Assembly (NCBI GenBank): GCA_026936335.1
Contig: JAPMXV010000053.1
Location: 1 to 64,000 of the forward strand
Direction of reading: 5' to 3'
Source: Mantamonas sphyraenae
Taxonomy: Eukaryota > CRuMs > Mantamonadidae
DNA: 64,000 bases
Shown piece after piece: positions 1-11,725 of the stretch. The notes under the pieces were generated by a model, which searched no databases, was not told the DNA's origin, and saw nothing but the letters and a program-made list of their open reading frames with translations. Within the stretch, counting starts at the first letter, position 1. Each line of letters starts with the position of its first letter. Made by a program: the position numbers and the translations under genes.

Positions 1-190
1 CTAACCCTAACCCTAACCCTAACCCTAACCCTAACCCTAACCCTAACCCTAACCCTAACCCTAACCCTAACCCTAACCCCCTAACCCTAACCCTAACCCT
101 AACCCTAACCCTAACCCTAACCCTAACCCTAACCCTAACCCTAACCCTAACCCTAACCCTAACCCTAACCCTAATCCTAACTCTAATCCT
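1..190. repeat. Telomeric repeat array (CCCTAA)n
   Basis: The array is uninterrupted CCCTAA units read into the chromosome, so the G-rich strand is TTAGGG running outward and this is a left chromosome end. One unit near 77-84 has five C instead of three. From about 173 to 190 the units decay (CCTAAT, CCTAAC, TCTAAT, CCTGG) before unique sequence starts. TTAGGG is the common ancestral eukaryotic telomere and does not fix the lineage. Confidence 0.98.
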
Positions 191-587
191 GGTCCTCGAA
201 AACCCATTGTTGTGTAGTCGCATTTCCGGTCTAGCCCCAGGTGTTGCGTTCATCAGGGTGAACGTTTCCCAATTCTATGTTCTTGTGCGATTCTATCCTT
301 CTTAATTAGAGGTATGTTACATTATTGGTATGATGAGTCTGGTCTATGTCATGTGAGTTGTGCTTGTGTCTGCTGGCGGGTGGCTGACTTGGGTGGTGAC
401 ATGGGTGGTGACATGGGGCAGTGGGCAATGCGTGGGAGTGGAAAAGTCGTGTGTGAGTGGTCGTCGTCCTGCATCGCCGCGCAGTCAGCACTGCCCATCC
501 GCCTTCAACCAAAGTATCACCAACACCCACAACAACCTCCACCTGTCCAGCACAATCCACATTCACACCAGTACTACCACCACCATC
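191..587. other. Subtelomeric gene-free spacer
   Basis: This is unique sequence between the telomere and the first gene. A G-rich patch at about 375-425 has several GGG runs, and a CA-rich stretch just before 588 probably belongs to the promoter or 5' UTR of the first gene. I see no convincing RNA gene, transposon remnant or satellite here. Confidence 0.6.
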
Positions 588-3500
588 ATGGACAAAGACT
601 ACTCAAACATTCCGAAGCAACAACACACACCCAACACCTACCCAGCGTGCGTTCTGCCTTCCACTCCGTTTTCTGACTGCCCGCTTCTCCCGCTTCCTTG
701 CCTCCTCCATGCCTCCGTCGCTTCGCTGCACTTCTCCCCTGCATCTCCACTTCCCCAGCATCACTGTGGCTGCATTCTCCGTTCTTTTCCGATCCCCTCT
801 CCCCTGTCACTGCCCTCCCAGTTGCCGGTTTCCCGGTCTGCCAATCGCCTCCGTTTTCCCTCTTTGCTCGTTCCGGCCTCCCTTCACCCCTGCTTCTGCC
901 TTGACGGCGTCCATCCCGCCTTCCACTCACCGGTCCCTCCCCACCCTGCCCCTCCCCGTGTCCCCACAGCTACGCGTACATGGTCCCTCCCATGGCTGCC
1001 CAGCCGTTTCCGAACATGATGCCCGTCTCTGGCGTACAAAACCCGTACCAGCACCCACAACCACCCATCATCTGGGTCCCTGTCAACACCCACACGCAGC
1101 AGCACCACGCATATGCTCATCAGGGCCACCCATACTACGCCTACCCTCCTCCGCCGCCTGCTCAGCCGCGACAAACCGCCCAGATGCACTTCGCTCAGAC
1201 TTCGTTCCACCCTCCGCCTACTCAGCCCACCACAAACCACAACCGCGTCCCCAAACGCATCAGCCCTGCCTTTGTCGGCATCACACGGACCACATCCACC
1301 ACCACATCGTCGTCGTCCTCACACCAGGCCACACGGCAGACTGGAGACAGCGACGACGACGACGCAGACCAAGACACACACACACATGAGACCGGCGACG
1401 TGGAGGACCTGATGTTCCTGAACTTTGGCCACCTTGAACCACGGTCGCCCTCCAGCAACCCAGAGTGGATGGCCGCCTCATGGATGGAGGCGTTTGTTGA
1501 AGACGGCGAGGCAAACAACGCAACCCAGCAGCACGTGGAGAACGAGTTGGAAACTCAGGGCAAACTCAGCTTTGCAGACACAGGTGATGCCATGGATGAG
1601 GAGTACATGCCGCAAGACAACAGCGACGACGACACAGACGACATGGAGCAGGAGGACAGGGACGAATGGCAGCCGAGGCGCACAAGTAGAGGCCGCACAC
1701 GACGACGCAGAGTCCACAGCAGTCGACATGCTGTTTCACAAAAGATGAAAGGCAGCGGACAGCGCAGGCTCAGGGTCACGGCTGGCAGTGGCACAGAGAC
1801 AGGAACGTCGAGCACACGGGCAAGGAGGGCCAAGAACGGAGACAACAGCGCAGGGAAGAAATCAATCGTGGAAAAGACGAAGAAGTTGCCAGATGGCGTT
1901 GTGCGCAAAGGGTGGACATGGGGACACAGCGACGAGCGCAGCCACAGCAACAAGAAGGAGCACATGGCACTGCTGAACCACATGCACACCCTGGCCAATG
2001 AGCATCCTATCGACGACATCCCCGACCTGACGACCCTGCAGGCGCGTGTTGTGGTCTGCCATGGCACCCTGTTGGGGCTGGTCCGACAGATTCAGCTCGC
2101 TCTGGGCAACATTCCCCTCTCCCAGGGTGACATGGTCTTCTGCCTCTCCCTTCTCGGCCGTGACACGGATCAACATGCGTGCAGCCTTGCCATTGACCAC
2201 GCTGGTCTGGCCATGGGTGTGACAGAGGCTGGGTTGAAGGTGTGCTGGCTGGAGGAACCACACGACCACGGTGACCCCAACTACGCCCTCCTCCACCTCC
2301 TCATGACAGAGATGGACACCCTTGGCGACAGGCCCCATCCCACGACCCGGAAGGAGCACGAGCAGACCCAGCTGTGGCTGCAGGAAGCACGACGCCCTGC
2401 TGACAACGACAGCGACCCGCACTGGACACAATGCGACTACGACCACCATCTTCCCACCACCAATGTGGAAGAGTGGCATCCTGAGTATGTGCGCACTGGC
2501 TGGAGCAACAAGGCCGACGAGCGTGGCAGCTGCACGGCGCGGGAGTTCCAGACGCTGCTGGCACACATGAAGGCACGCGCAGCCAAGCATCCTCGCCATC
2601 AGCTCACAAACGAGCTCCAGGCACTGCGTGAGCTGATCAACAACGGTAGCAAGCTGTCTCTGGTGCGACACATCATCCTGGCGCTTGGCAACGTTGGCGT
2701 GCCGCCTGTCGACCTGGCCTTCTTTCTCCGCCTCCTCAGGCCACGCCTCACCTACCAGCAGGTTCAAGTTGCCATCAGCAAAACCCTCAGCCGTGGAGTC
2801 ACCTCCCTCTCCCTCAAGATCGCCTGGTTGGACAACCCCAAAACCAGCGACGCCACACTGCACACCCTCCTGCACACCCTCATCGACCGCATCACACCTC
2901 ACATCACCACCCGTCCAATCACATACGACGCTGTCAGCAACCTCGACATCCCCGAGCTTGTTCTGCCCGAGCCCACAGAGGAGGAGAAGATGGCCATGGA
3001 GGATGGACTGCCAGATGGTGTTGTGCGCAGTGGCTGGACAAACTGGCGCAAGAGCGAGCGCAGCCATAGCAACGAGAAGGAGCATACGGCACTGCTGAAC
3101 CACATGCACACTCTGGCCAACGAGCATCCAATCGACGACATCTCCGACCTCATGACCCTGCAGGCGCGTGTTGTGGTCTGCCATGGCACCCTGTTGGCGC
3201 TGGTCCGACAGATTCAGCTCGCTCTGGGCAACATTCCCCTTTCCCAGGGCGACATGGCCATCTTCCTCACCCTTCTCGGCCGTGACATGGATCAACAAAC
3301 GTGCATTGCTAACATTCCCCACGCTGGTCTGGCCATGGGTGTGACAAAGGCTGGGTTGAAGGTGTGCTGGCTGGAGGAGCCACACGATCACGGCGACCCC
3401 AACTACGCCCTTCTCCACCTCCTCATGACAGAGATGGACACACTTGGCGACAGGGCCCATCCTACCACCTGGAAGGAGCACGAGCAGATCCAGCTGTGGC

Positions 3501-4156
3501 TGCAGAAAGCACGACGCCCTGCTGACAACGACAGCGACCCACACTGGACACAATGCGACTACGACCACCACCTCGCCACCCCAAGCAAGGTGAAAAAGTG
3601 GCATCCTGAGTCTGTGCGCAGTGGCTGGGCATCGCACTCTCCCTGCGACGAGCGAGGCAGCTGCACGGCGCGGGAGTTCCAGACGCTGCTGGCACACATG
3701 AAGGCACGCGCAACCAAGCACCCTCGCCATCAACACACACACGAGCACCATGCATTGCGTGAGCTGATCAACAACGGCAGCAATCTGTCCCTGGTGCGAC
3801 ACATCATCCTGGCCCTGGGCAACGTTGGCGTGCCGCCTGTCGACCTGACCTTCTTTGTACGCCTCCTCAGGCCACGTCTCACCTACCAGCAATTATCCCC
3901 TGCCATCGGCAACACCCTCGCCCGTGGTGTCACCTCCCTCTCCCTCAAGATCGCCTGGCTCGACAACCCCCAACCCAGCGACGCCACACTGCACACCCTC
4001 CTCCACACCCTCGTCGACCGCATCACACCCCACATCACCACCCGACCCACTACCCCCGCACTCGTCAACGCCTACCCCATCCCCTCCTTCACCCTCCCCA
4101 AGCGCAAAGACCTCTCCTCCTCCTCCTCCTCCTCCAAACGCCAACGCCTAGAATGA
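588..4156 (+). CDS. Unrecognised subtelomeric protein with tandem A-B-A-B repeats
   Basis: I do not recognise this family. The long reading frame opens at ATG 980, but a better model adds a short first exon (588-646, MDKDYSNIPKQ...). It is spliced by GTGCGT...CCCACAG (intron 647-969) in frame into exon 2 (970-4156), giving about 1081 residues. The N-terminal third is Pro/His/Gln-rich, then acidic, then basic (RGRTRRRR). The rest is two copies of an about 360-residue unit, and each unit holds two related modules. Module A begins near 'DGVVR.GW' and 'ERSHSN.KEH'; module B begins near 'GW...DERGSCTAREF'. Both end in leucine-rich helical stretches, suggesting an alpha-helical solenoid. The tail is poly-Ser followed by a basic KRQR. 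Function unknown; position next to a telomere is typical of fast-evolving gene families. Confidence 0.7.
1886..4080 (+). repeat. Tandem 1.1-kb intragenic duplication
   Basis: Copy 1 runs from about 1886 and copy 2 from about 3008, an offset of 1122 bp, and both end near the shared 'CGCATCACACC.CACATCACCACCCG' segment. The copies are nearly identical at DNA level through the A module (for example around 2030-2110 and 3150-3230). They have drifted most in the spacer between modules and at the ends. The offset is a multiple of three, so the duplication kept the reading frame. Confidence 0.9.
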
Positions 4157-4356
4157 ACCACGCTTCACTCCGCACTTTCATTCCCACCCACCAGTTCTGG
4201 TGGACTAGACCTGGAACCCTCTTTCAACGCTTTCCTCTGCTCCTCTTCACCCTCACAGGCCAGCATCCGCCGATACTGTACAATTGGCTGCCCACGGGCC
4301 GCAGCCACCCCAGCCATCCCCCAGCCATCCCCACCACGAACACGAACATCCCACCT

Positions 4357-7300
4357 TTATGTCTTCTGCACAGCGCTCACCCCGGAATGCACCAACCATT
4401 CCTCCACATCCGCCAACGAATCCACCCTTGAAAACATCTCCACCGCGTCCTCCTCCTCTTCCTCCTCCTCCTCATCCAACACCAGGCCCGCAGACGACCC
4501 TACCCACACCCCCCCAACACCAGCTTCCACGACGCTGCCCTCAACCTCAACCTCGCCGCTACCGCTCAATGCATCGCTTTCGCTTTCCGCCACGTCCACC
4601 TCCACCTCCTCCTCCTCATCCTCATCCTCCTCCCCATCACTACTAGAATGGGACATCCTGTCCCCCAACCCCTGTCGCCACTGTTGCACCATCTGCGACA
4701 CCATCTCCGACCCAATGCTCCTCCTCCGCGACGCCAGCACGTTCGCTGCCCGTCTGCGATCCAGCCGCGCCACTGCCTCCTCCAGCAATTCCTTCGACGG
4801 TTGGTCCACCCCGGCTCTCTTCTCCTTCTCCTTCCACTCCTCCAAGTTCTTCTCCAGAATCCGAAGCGATCGCAACATGCGCCCGCCCTCGCGCAGCACA
4901 AATCCAAACACCAGTCCCGTCACCACCGAGCAAATCGCACCGTACACCAACGAGGTGGAGTTCAAGTCCACCAGCACCACCATCACCAGCACCAACGCGT
5001 ACGAGCTCACGTAGAACACGCTCACTCCATCCACCAGCCGCGCGTGCAGCCTCACCGAGCCCCACACGCCCAGCGTACACACACTGGGCAGCACCATCGT
5101 CACCGCAATGCACAGCGACAGTACCACACCGCTGTCTGCGTGCCACCCCGTTCGAAAGCCTCCGGCCTGCATCAGCACAAACTGCAGCAGCGACGACAAT
5201 ATCAGCAGCGTGACCGCCGTGGGAAGGGCGCGACGCAAACTTTGCCCGTGCAGAAGCACCAAGGCGCTCAGGATCAGCCCGGCCGCCATTCCTCCGGATT
5301 CCCATTCAAAGAGCGACACCATCACCACCACCACGCCCATTTGCAACAGGTTCCGCTCCTCCACCTCCACCCCATCCACCCTCGGCTCTTTGCGCACCCG
5401 CTGCAACCACACCATGCCCGCAGACAGTCCCACCATCACTCCTGACATCCATACCATCGTTCCGCTCTGCCTGAACGTACCCAGACCGACCACAACCTTG
5501 ACAAGCTGGCCCGCCAATGTAGCGGCCCCCAGGATGCGCACCACCCGCCACTGCACCTCATCTTGTGTCAACCACAGTACCATTCCGTGCGGCAGTCCGC
5601 CCACAAGTTGCACCACGATGCTCACGGCAGCCGCTTCTTCGTATGTCCACCCGTGGCTCAGCCGCAGCACTGGGACTAGCAAGAGACCCAGCGGTGCTGC
5701 CGTCGCTCCTTGCATCATCATGCCCACACACGCCACCAGCACCACCCCCGTGTACTTGAGCCCCTTTGCTCCAATCGCCGCGCTCAGGTTGGTGTCAACC
5801 GCAATCGTGATGCTCACTATCAGCAGCGCCACGAGCCAAGCCACGCCAACCGACAGCAGTCGGTTGTCCTGCATCCACTGCACAGCTCGCTCAGGAAGGG
5901 TCCCCATCTGCACAGGTACCTGCTCTCCGAACGGCGCTCTCGCCCGCGATCCTCTCCTTCCCGTCGGGCGCCGACGCCCCATCAGCATCCCCGCCTTTGT
6001 TTCCAGGCCCATCAACGCCATCGCTTGCGGGATTTGAGCGAGTGTCGACTCGGGAATCATCATCAGCATGCGTCGCGTCTGCACCACCTCGTCCCCCATG
6101 TTTCGCAGCAGCGGAAACACAACCAACAGTCCCAGCAGCAGAAACACAACCACCATGTATCCGGTCAGTGTGCTCAGCGTCTCCCGCATGCGCTGGCTTG
6201 CCGCCTGCAACTCTGCTTCCGCCATCTTGTTCATCACATCCATGCTCGTTCCCAACACGCCGTCCATCGTCATCAACAACGACTGCAACTTCTCCACATC
6301 CACTCGCCCAGCCCCGGCTCCGTCGACCCACCATAGCAGCGCCTCCAGCGTCTGGTCCACCAACACGTACATCCCACCCGTGCCCACCTCTCGCTCCAGA
6401 GAGTCGTCACACGCCGCCACTGCGCACAGGTTCTGCACAAACAGCAGCTTCATCATCGACGACGCATTGCGCGTGCTCGCTCGAATCTGTACATCGGCCA
6501 GCGTGTCACGAATGTGCGAAACTGCCTTCCGCACCTTGCCCACCACTGCTTGATTCCCAGCGGATGGCCTCGATGCCTGTACGGCAAGCTCCACCAACAA
6601 CGGGCGCACCACTTCAACCGACGCCGTCAGGTTCTGACCCTTTTGCATGCTCACCACAGCCTCGTCCATTTCATGGTGAATAGCAGACACAATAGCCTGG
6701 CTGGTTACCACCACCACCACCATCACCACCAGTGCCGCCGTGTATTGCACGTGCGCCGCGCGGATGCGCGCAGAACTTGTTGGAGACCACATCACATTGC
6801 GCCGCGGCACCGCGTCGTACAGCACACTGTGTCCCCCCTGTGCGCGCACATCCACCTCCTCCTCCGCCGCCGCGTAGTCGCCCAACGTATGCGATAGCAG
6901 ACGATAGTGTTCCGTGAGAGCCTCTACAGCACGTTGTGGCACCTTGGCAAATGTTCTCAGCGTTTCTCGCTTCTCCATCGCGATTTGGTTCACTGTAGCG
7001 CGGAACGCAACCCATCCAGACACACACAGCACCAACAACAACCCAAAAACCATCCACTGACACATTTGGTCCGTCACCTCCAACGTGCTCGTCACCATCT
7101 TGGCTACTTGTGCCATCCCCACCTGCAGGCCGTCCACCAAAGCCCCCACGTTGGCCACCACATACTGGTACGACGCCTCGTGCAGCAAATCCGACCCACC
7201 CGTTCCCACAACCTCGCTCACGTTGAACGAGGCCATGCTCACAAGGCTTTGCGCAAACACAAGCAGCGCAGACCGCAGCGTCGTCGCACTAGTCGTCACG

Positions 7301-10300
7301 CTGTGCGTGCTCCCATGGAACTGCTGCGTCTTGACAGCCACACTGCCCAGCGCTTTCATCTCCTCCTCTAGGACTCTGTTCGTTGACGCCAACAGCGAGT
7401 TGCCAATCTTCACCAGACTTGTCCCGATCGTGCGCATGCGACTTTGCGCTCCGGCAAGCGAAGGAATGTCCTCCAGCGCCCCCAATAGCTCCACGTACGT
7501 CGCCCGAGACACATTGCTGCTAAACACAGCCGTCGACGTTCCGCTGAGCAGCGCCGTCTTCTGCACCTCCGCGTCCTCCGAACGTCCACATGTGGCCCCG
7601 TGGCTTACATACATGGGAAGTCTGTTCGTTGTACCTCCGACTTGCCGCATGGAGTCCATGTACCCGACCAGCGCCCCCTCCATCAACATGCCCATCACAA
7701 TGATTGCCAAGGAGAAGCCCACCACAGACCACGTCACCTTGTGCAGCTCCAGCACCCCACTGCCCACCTTCAACGATACTTTGGACACTCTGTTCTGCTT
7801 CTGTTGCTGCTGTTGCGTCCTGGCTGCAGAATGCCCTGCAAACTCCGCGCGCAAATCTTCCAGCCGATGCTGCAGCTTCTTGCGCGCCGTCCCTTCCGCC
7901 GCCTGCCGATCGCCACCCACCTTTCGCCGCCTGTGCTTGTCGCCACTCGGGTCCACAGGTTTCATCGGAACACCCAGCATTCGAATTGGAGAGGCGTGCT
8001 CCACCCCAAGCCGTGGCAGAGATGGAGATGTCCCCTCCCGTTCGCTGAGATCCGCCTCGCTCCCACTCTCACTCAAACTATTCCCCAATTCAGTCCCTTC
8101 GTCTGTCACAAGCGAAGATGTCGTTGGCGCACCTCCACGCAGCAATAGGCCCCCGTATTCCGGGTCTCGGATCAACACGTCCCCCATCAGGCTCGCGCCG
8201 CTTGTGGCCTCTCCACTCATTGACGTTCGCGAAGCTGCACGGCCCCTCGACTTGGGACGCGGCACAACGGGGCTCAACGTCACCGGGGACGACCTACGAT
8301 CACTGAAACGAGTCGTGGCCGCTGTGCTGTGTGCGCGCTGCCGTACCCCCATCCGACCGCTGCCCGTTCGCGACACAGACCGATTCGACAAGCCCGTCAG
8401 CGACCCGCTGCGTGACCCCGTACCCACGCTGTCCCTCACGGCAACCACCAGCGTGTTTTGGTGTGCCACCCATTTCACCGTCAGCACACACATGGCGTCT
8501 GCGCCCTTTGCGCCCTTCACGCTGCCATACGCTTCAATCTCCTCCCCGCTCTCCACGGCCTCCATCAGCACCTCTTGTTCGTTTTCAATCACCACCACCT
8601 GCGACAACGTGTCCAACGACACCTTCTCTCGACCCTTGCTCAGCCTCTTCCACGATCTGCTCACGCAGCTCAACGTGAGCTGCGAGCCTGTCACCAAACG
8701 GCCAAGCACATCCGCAGCTCGGAACGAAGCAAGCTCGCGTCCACGCTCCCCGCGGTCCTCCTTCCACAACGACAACCTGTACAGCTTGCGGTCTTGCTGC
8801 AAAGGACGCTCGCTCGCACTGTCGGATGACGCGGAATGCGGCAGCCTTGGCTCCGCCGCCACAGACAACCACGTGTCCGGCACCGCGTCCACATGGACCC
8901 ACACAAGCCGCATGTCTCCGCCACGCGTCACCGCCACACACTGCGAGCGCTCCCTCACTGCGCACCGCATCGACTCTGTCGTCCACCCGGGCAGCAGCCC
9001 TCGGATGTGCTTGCACACCAGTTCTTCGCTCCGCCATCCCAGCACCTGGTCGTCTTCAAGCACAACCACCTCGCCGTGCTCGTCCACCACCATGTTCATG
9101 CGTCGGTCTTCCTCTTCCGCATGGTTGTCGTGGCCCTCGCCGCTCATCACCACCGACTGCTGTGTCTGCAGCGCAACCTCCAACTCGGCAGCCTTGTTCA
9201 TCAGCAGCTCTGCAGCCTGGTGGTCCGACATCACGTCCTCCATGAATCGAGCGTATGCGCGGTACACGCGCGGCATACGCGGATTCCGCGTCAGGAGTCC
9301 CACGTACAGATCACGCACACGCTCCTGCCGAACCACAATTTGGCTCAACATCAATTCGACTTCACTCATGTCCAGTTCTGGCGACAACAGCGTGCTCCAC
9401 AGCTGCTCAAGCTGCTCCACGATGTCCATGTGCTCGTGGTGCGCCACGTTCAAGTCCTGCTGCAACCGCAGCTGCGCAACAAGGCTCTGGTGCTTGCCAC
9501 GGTTGTCTGCCTCGGCTGTGGCCATCTGCAGCAACCGCATGCTCTCCACATTCAGCATGAACGCCACGTCCAGGGCAGGCTTCAGCTGCATCACGCTGTC
9601 CAGATCCACCGCCGCTTCTCCTGTGCCCAAGTACGTCAACACGCGGTGGTAGCACAGCCACAGGTACGCGCTCTCGGGGAACATCTTCAGCGCCGCGCTG
9701 TACAGATTGAGCACCAAGTCCACAGCCTCGTCCCCCGCATTTTCATCCGCCAGCAGCGCCCGTGCCATCACCTCCACATGGAATGGGGTCTGCACGTCCA
9801 TCAATCGCCCTCCATACCGAAGTTTCATCGACGCAGAGTCATACACAACCCCGCTGTGCGCCACTTCTCCAACGGAGCCGAACGACTCCCTGCGTTCCAC
9901 GCTCTCCAGAGCAGACCCGTCCTCAAAGTCGTCCGCTTCCATGCCCCCCAATTTTGGTTCGCTGTACCACGACTTGAACCAGCGCTCGTACACCCGCTTC
10001 GTCCCGACGTAGCCACACGCACATGCGACCACTGTGCCTGCGAGCCACAGGCCAAGAAATCCCCACACGTCACTCGGTGAAGTCGCCACCGCCACACCAG
10101 CCCACAGAGTACCGGCCATCAGTGCCACGGACACCTGATTTGCCTGCAAGCTGTAGAACGGGAAAAGGTACAGCCTCGTGGCCAACAACACACCCATGGC
10201 CCCAATGTACGACCCCACGAACCACGACTTGACCACCGCTTCGGGTTCACTCCAGGGCAACACATACGCCAAGCACACCAGGCCCATGCGTGCGCTGACC

Positions 10301-11712
10301 CACAGCAGGTCTGTGCGCCCGTGCACGCGAGATGTGGCCATCTTGCTTTTCATCGATGTCTCAAAGTACGTCATGCGCCCAAGCGCGCCCGTGAGCACGT
10401 GCAGCACCAAAAATGCCATCGTTACCCAACGCCACTCGTTCAACGCATCCTCCGGATTCAGCGCACGCACAAGCACAGAGGCCACCGGAAGGAACCCTGG
10501 CGAAACCATCAACGGCAGCACTGTACGCAACAGTGCAAGCGGCCAGAGCACCACAAAGTAGTCTCGTGCGATCGACACCGCTGCGTACACCAGCAGCAAC
10601 TGCACAAGCCCCACCGCACACACACACACGGTGTACACCAGCACCCAAGAATCCACGCCAAAGTCGAACGAGATCGACACCAGCGACGCCAATTGCGATA
10701 GCAGCGCAAATACGCTATTCTCTCCGTATGACGCAGGCACCATGGCTGTGTATGTGTGCGAGTTCCGAGTGGTGAGCGTCAGATCTACTCTACCTCTCGC
10801 CGCCACTCTCTCGCAATCCACTCCAGCCCCACATGTCCACATCGCACCCAACCTGACCCATGCACATCCATGCTGTAGGTCCACCAAGCGCTCAGGAATC
10901 ATCCAACACCCTTCCCTCAACACTGCACACGGCCGATTCCACTTTCTTCCGCGCAGAGCTTTCCTTCCAAGCAGACCTTCCACAGCTCCCCCAAAGAAGC
11001 TTTTTCCACCTCCGAGCCACATGCACATCCGTCCATCTCGCACAGTCAGCACAAAAACACATACTGTGCTGGAGCTCATGCATACATGCAGCGTCCGAAG
11101 CCACCTGGTGCTCCGCTTTGCCCATATCGCCGCCTTTGCGGAACGCAGAACAAAACGCAGAATCCTTCGGCAATGCCATCAAGCGTCCGTGACGCAACAA
11201 ACCCCTGCGCAACATGCATACGGCCACATGCATCACTCGCATATTCATCGGAGACGCCCACAAGCACGTGCAAACAAGTCGCATGTACGCGCACGCACGC
11301 CCACACGCTTGGAACAAGCCAGGTTCCAGAACACAGAAAAAGCAGAGAAAAAATTTGCTTTTCCACACTGCAGAAAAGAGCCCTGTGTGCACCCTAACCC
11401 ACCTGGAATCAGTAGACTCAGCACCTGCAGGTGCTCCAACACCATGCCAGCATAAAGCAGCGGATTGGGCAACTGCATCTTCTCCTTCAGCACGTGCGCG
11501 ACCGTGTCAAGAAACACACGATTGGCAATCGACAACCACGACGTTCCCCAAACAGATTCGTCCATGTTTCCCCCCACAGGGGCCAGCCCAGTCCCGAGCA
11601 AGTCCACATCTCGTTTGGGCATCGGTCCCATCATGCCCACTCTGCTCATGATGATCCACCGCAATTGAATTGCTCTTTCCCGCGCCGGCGCACCAAACTC
11701 TGCTTCCACCAT
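4357..11712 (-). CDS. Giant TmcB/TmcC-like membrane protein fused to TauE/SafE-like permease
   Basis: Exon 1 is 11712-11403 and exon 2 is 10745-4357. They are joined by CCAG|GTGGGT...ACACAG|CC in consistent phase, giving 2231 residues. Exon 1 carries the N-terminal membrane segment (LLYAGMVLEHLQVLSLL). Further membrane helices follow to about residue 330, then helical TPR-like repeats at roughly 430-640 ('NPRMPRVYRAYARFMEDV'), which are the hallmark of TmcB/TmcC ('tiny macrocysts') proteins. Next comes a Ser-rich linker, then two extracellular helical loops bracketed by membrane helices, ending in 'RRMLMMIPESTLAQIP', also typical of that family. From about 1690 to 2060 there is an extra 8-9-helix domain in two halves resembling TauE/SafE anion exporters, then an acidic tail. 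The role is inferred as a membrane sensor or transporter. The start ATG 11712 has a strong context (AGCATGG); ATG 11727 is an alternative. Confidence 0.75.
10746..11402 (-). other. Longest intron in the window (TMC-like gene)
   Basis: This is a 657-nt intron between the first and second coding exons of the giant membrane-protein gene. It is supported by the donor GTGGGT at 11402, the acceptor ACACAG at 10746 and exact frame continuity. Coding-looking frames inside it lack family similarity. I see no RNA gene in it. Confidence 0.6.
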
Positions 11713-11725
11713 GCTCAGAAATGAC

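Noticed and set aside
375-425. Possible G-quadruplex near the telomere
   Set aside because: Four G runs are present but two loops are nine bases long; too weak to claim as a feature.
980-1040. ATG 980 as the start of the subtelomeric gene
   Set aside because: A CCCACAG acceptor lies ten bases upstream and joins in frame to an ATG-containing exon at 588-646; the longer model is preferred though not proven.
1862-3892. 676-codon open frame on the minus strand across the duplicated gene
   Set aside because: It is the antisense shadow of the two repeats, shows no independent family motif and exists because this GC-biased codon usage leaves few stops in that frame.
7085-9652. 855-codon plus-strand frame inside the TMC-like gene
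   Set aside because: Ser/Thr/Arg-rich composition is the mirror of the Gly/Val/Glu-rich protein on the minus strand; no domain is visible.
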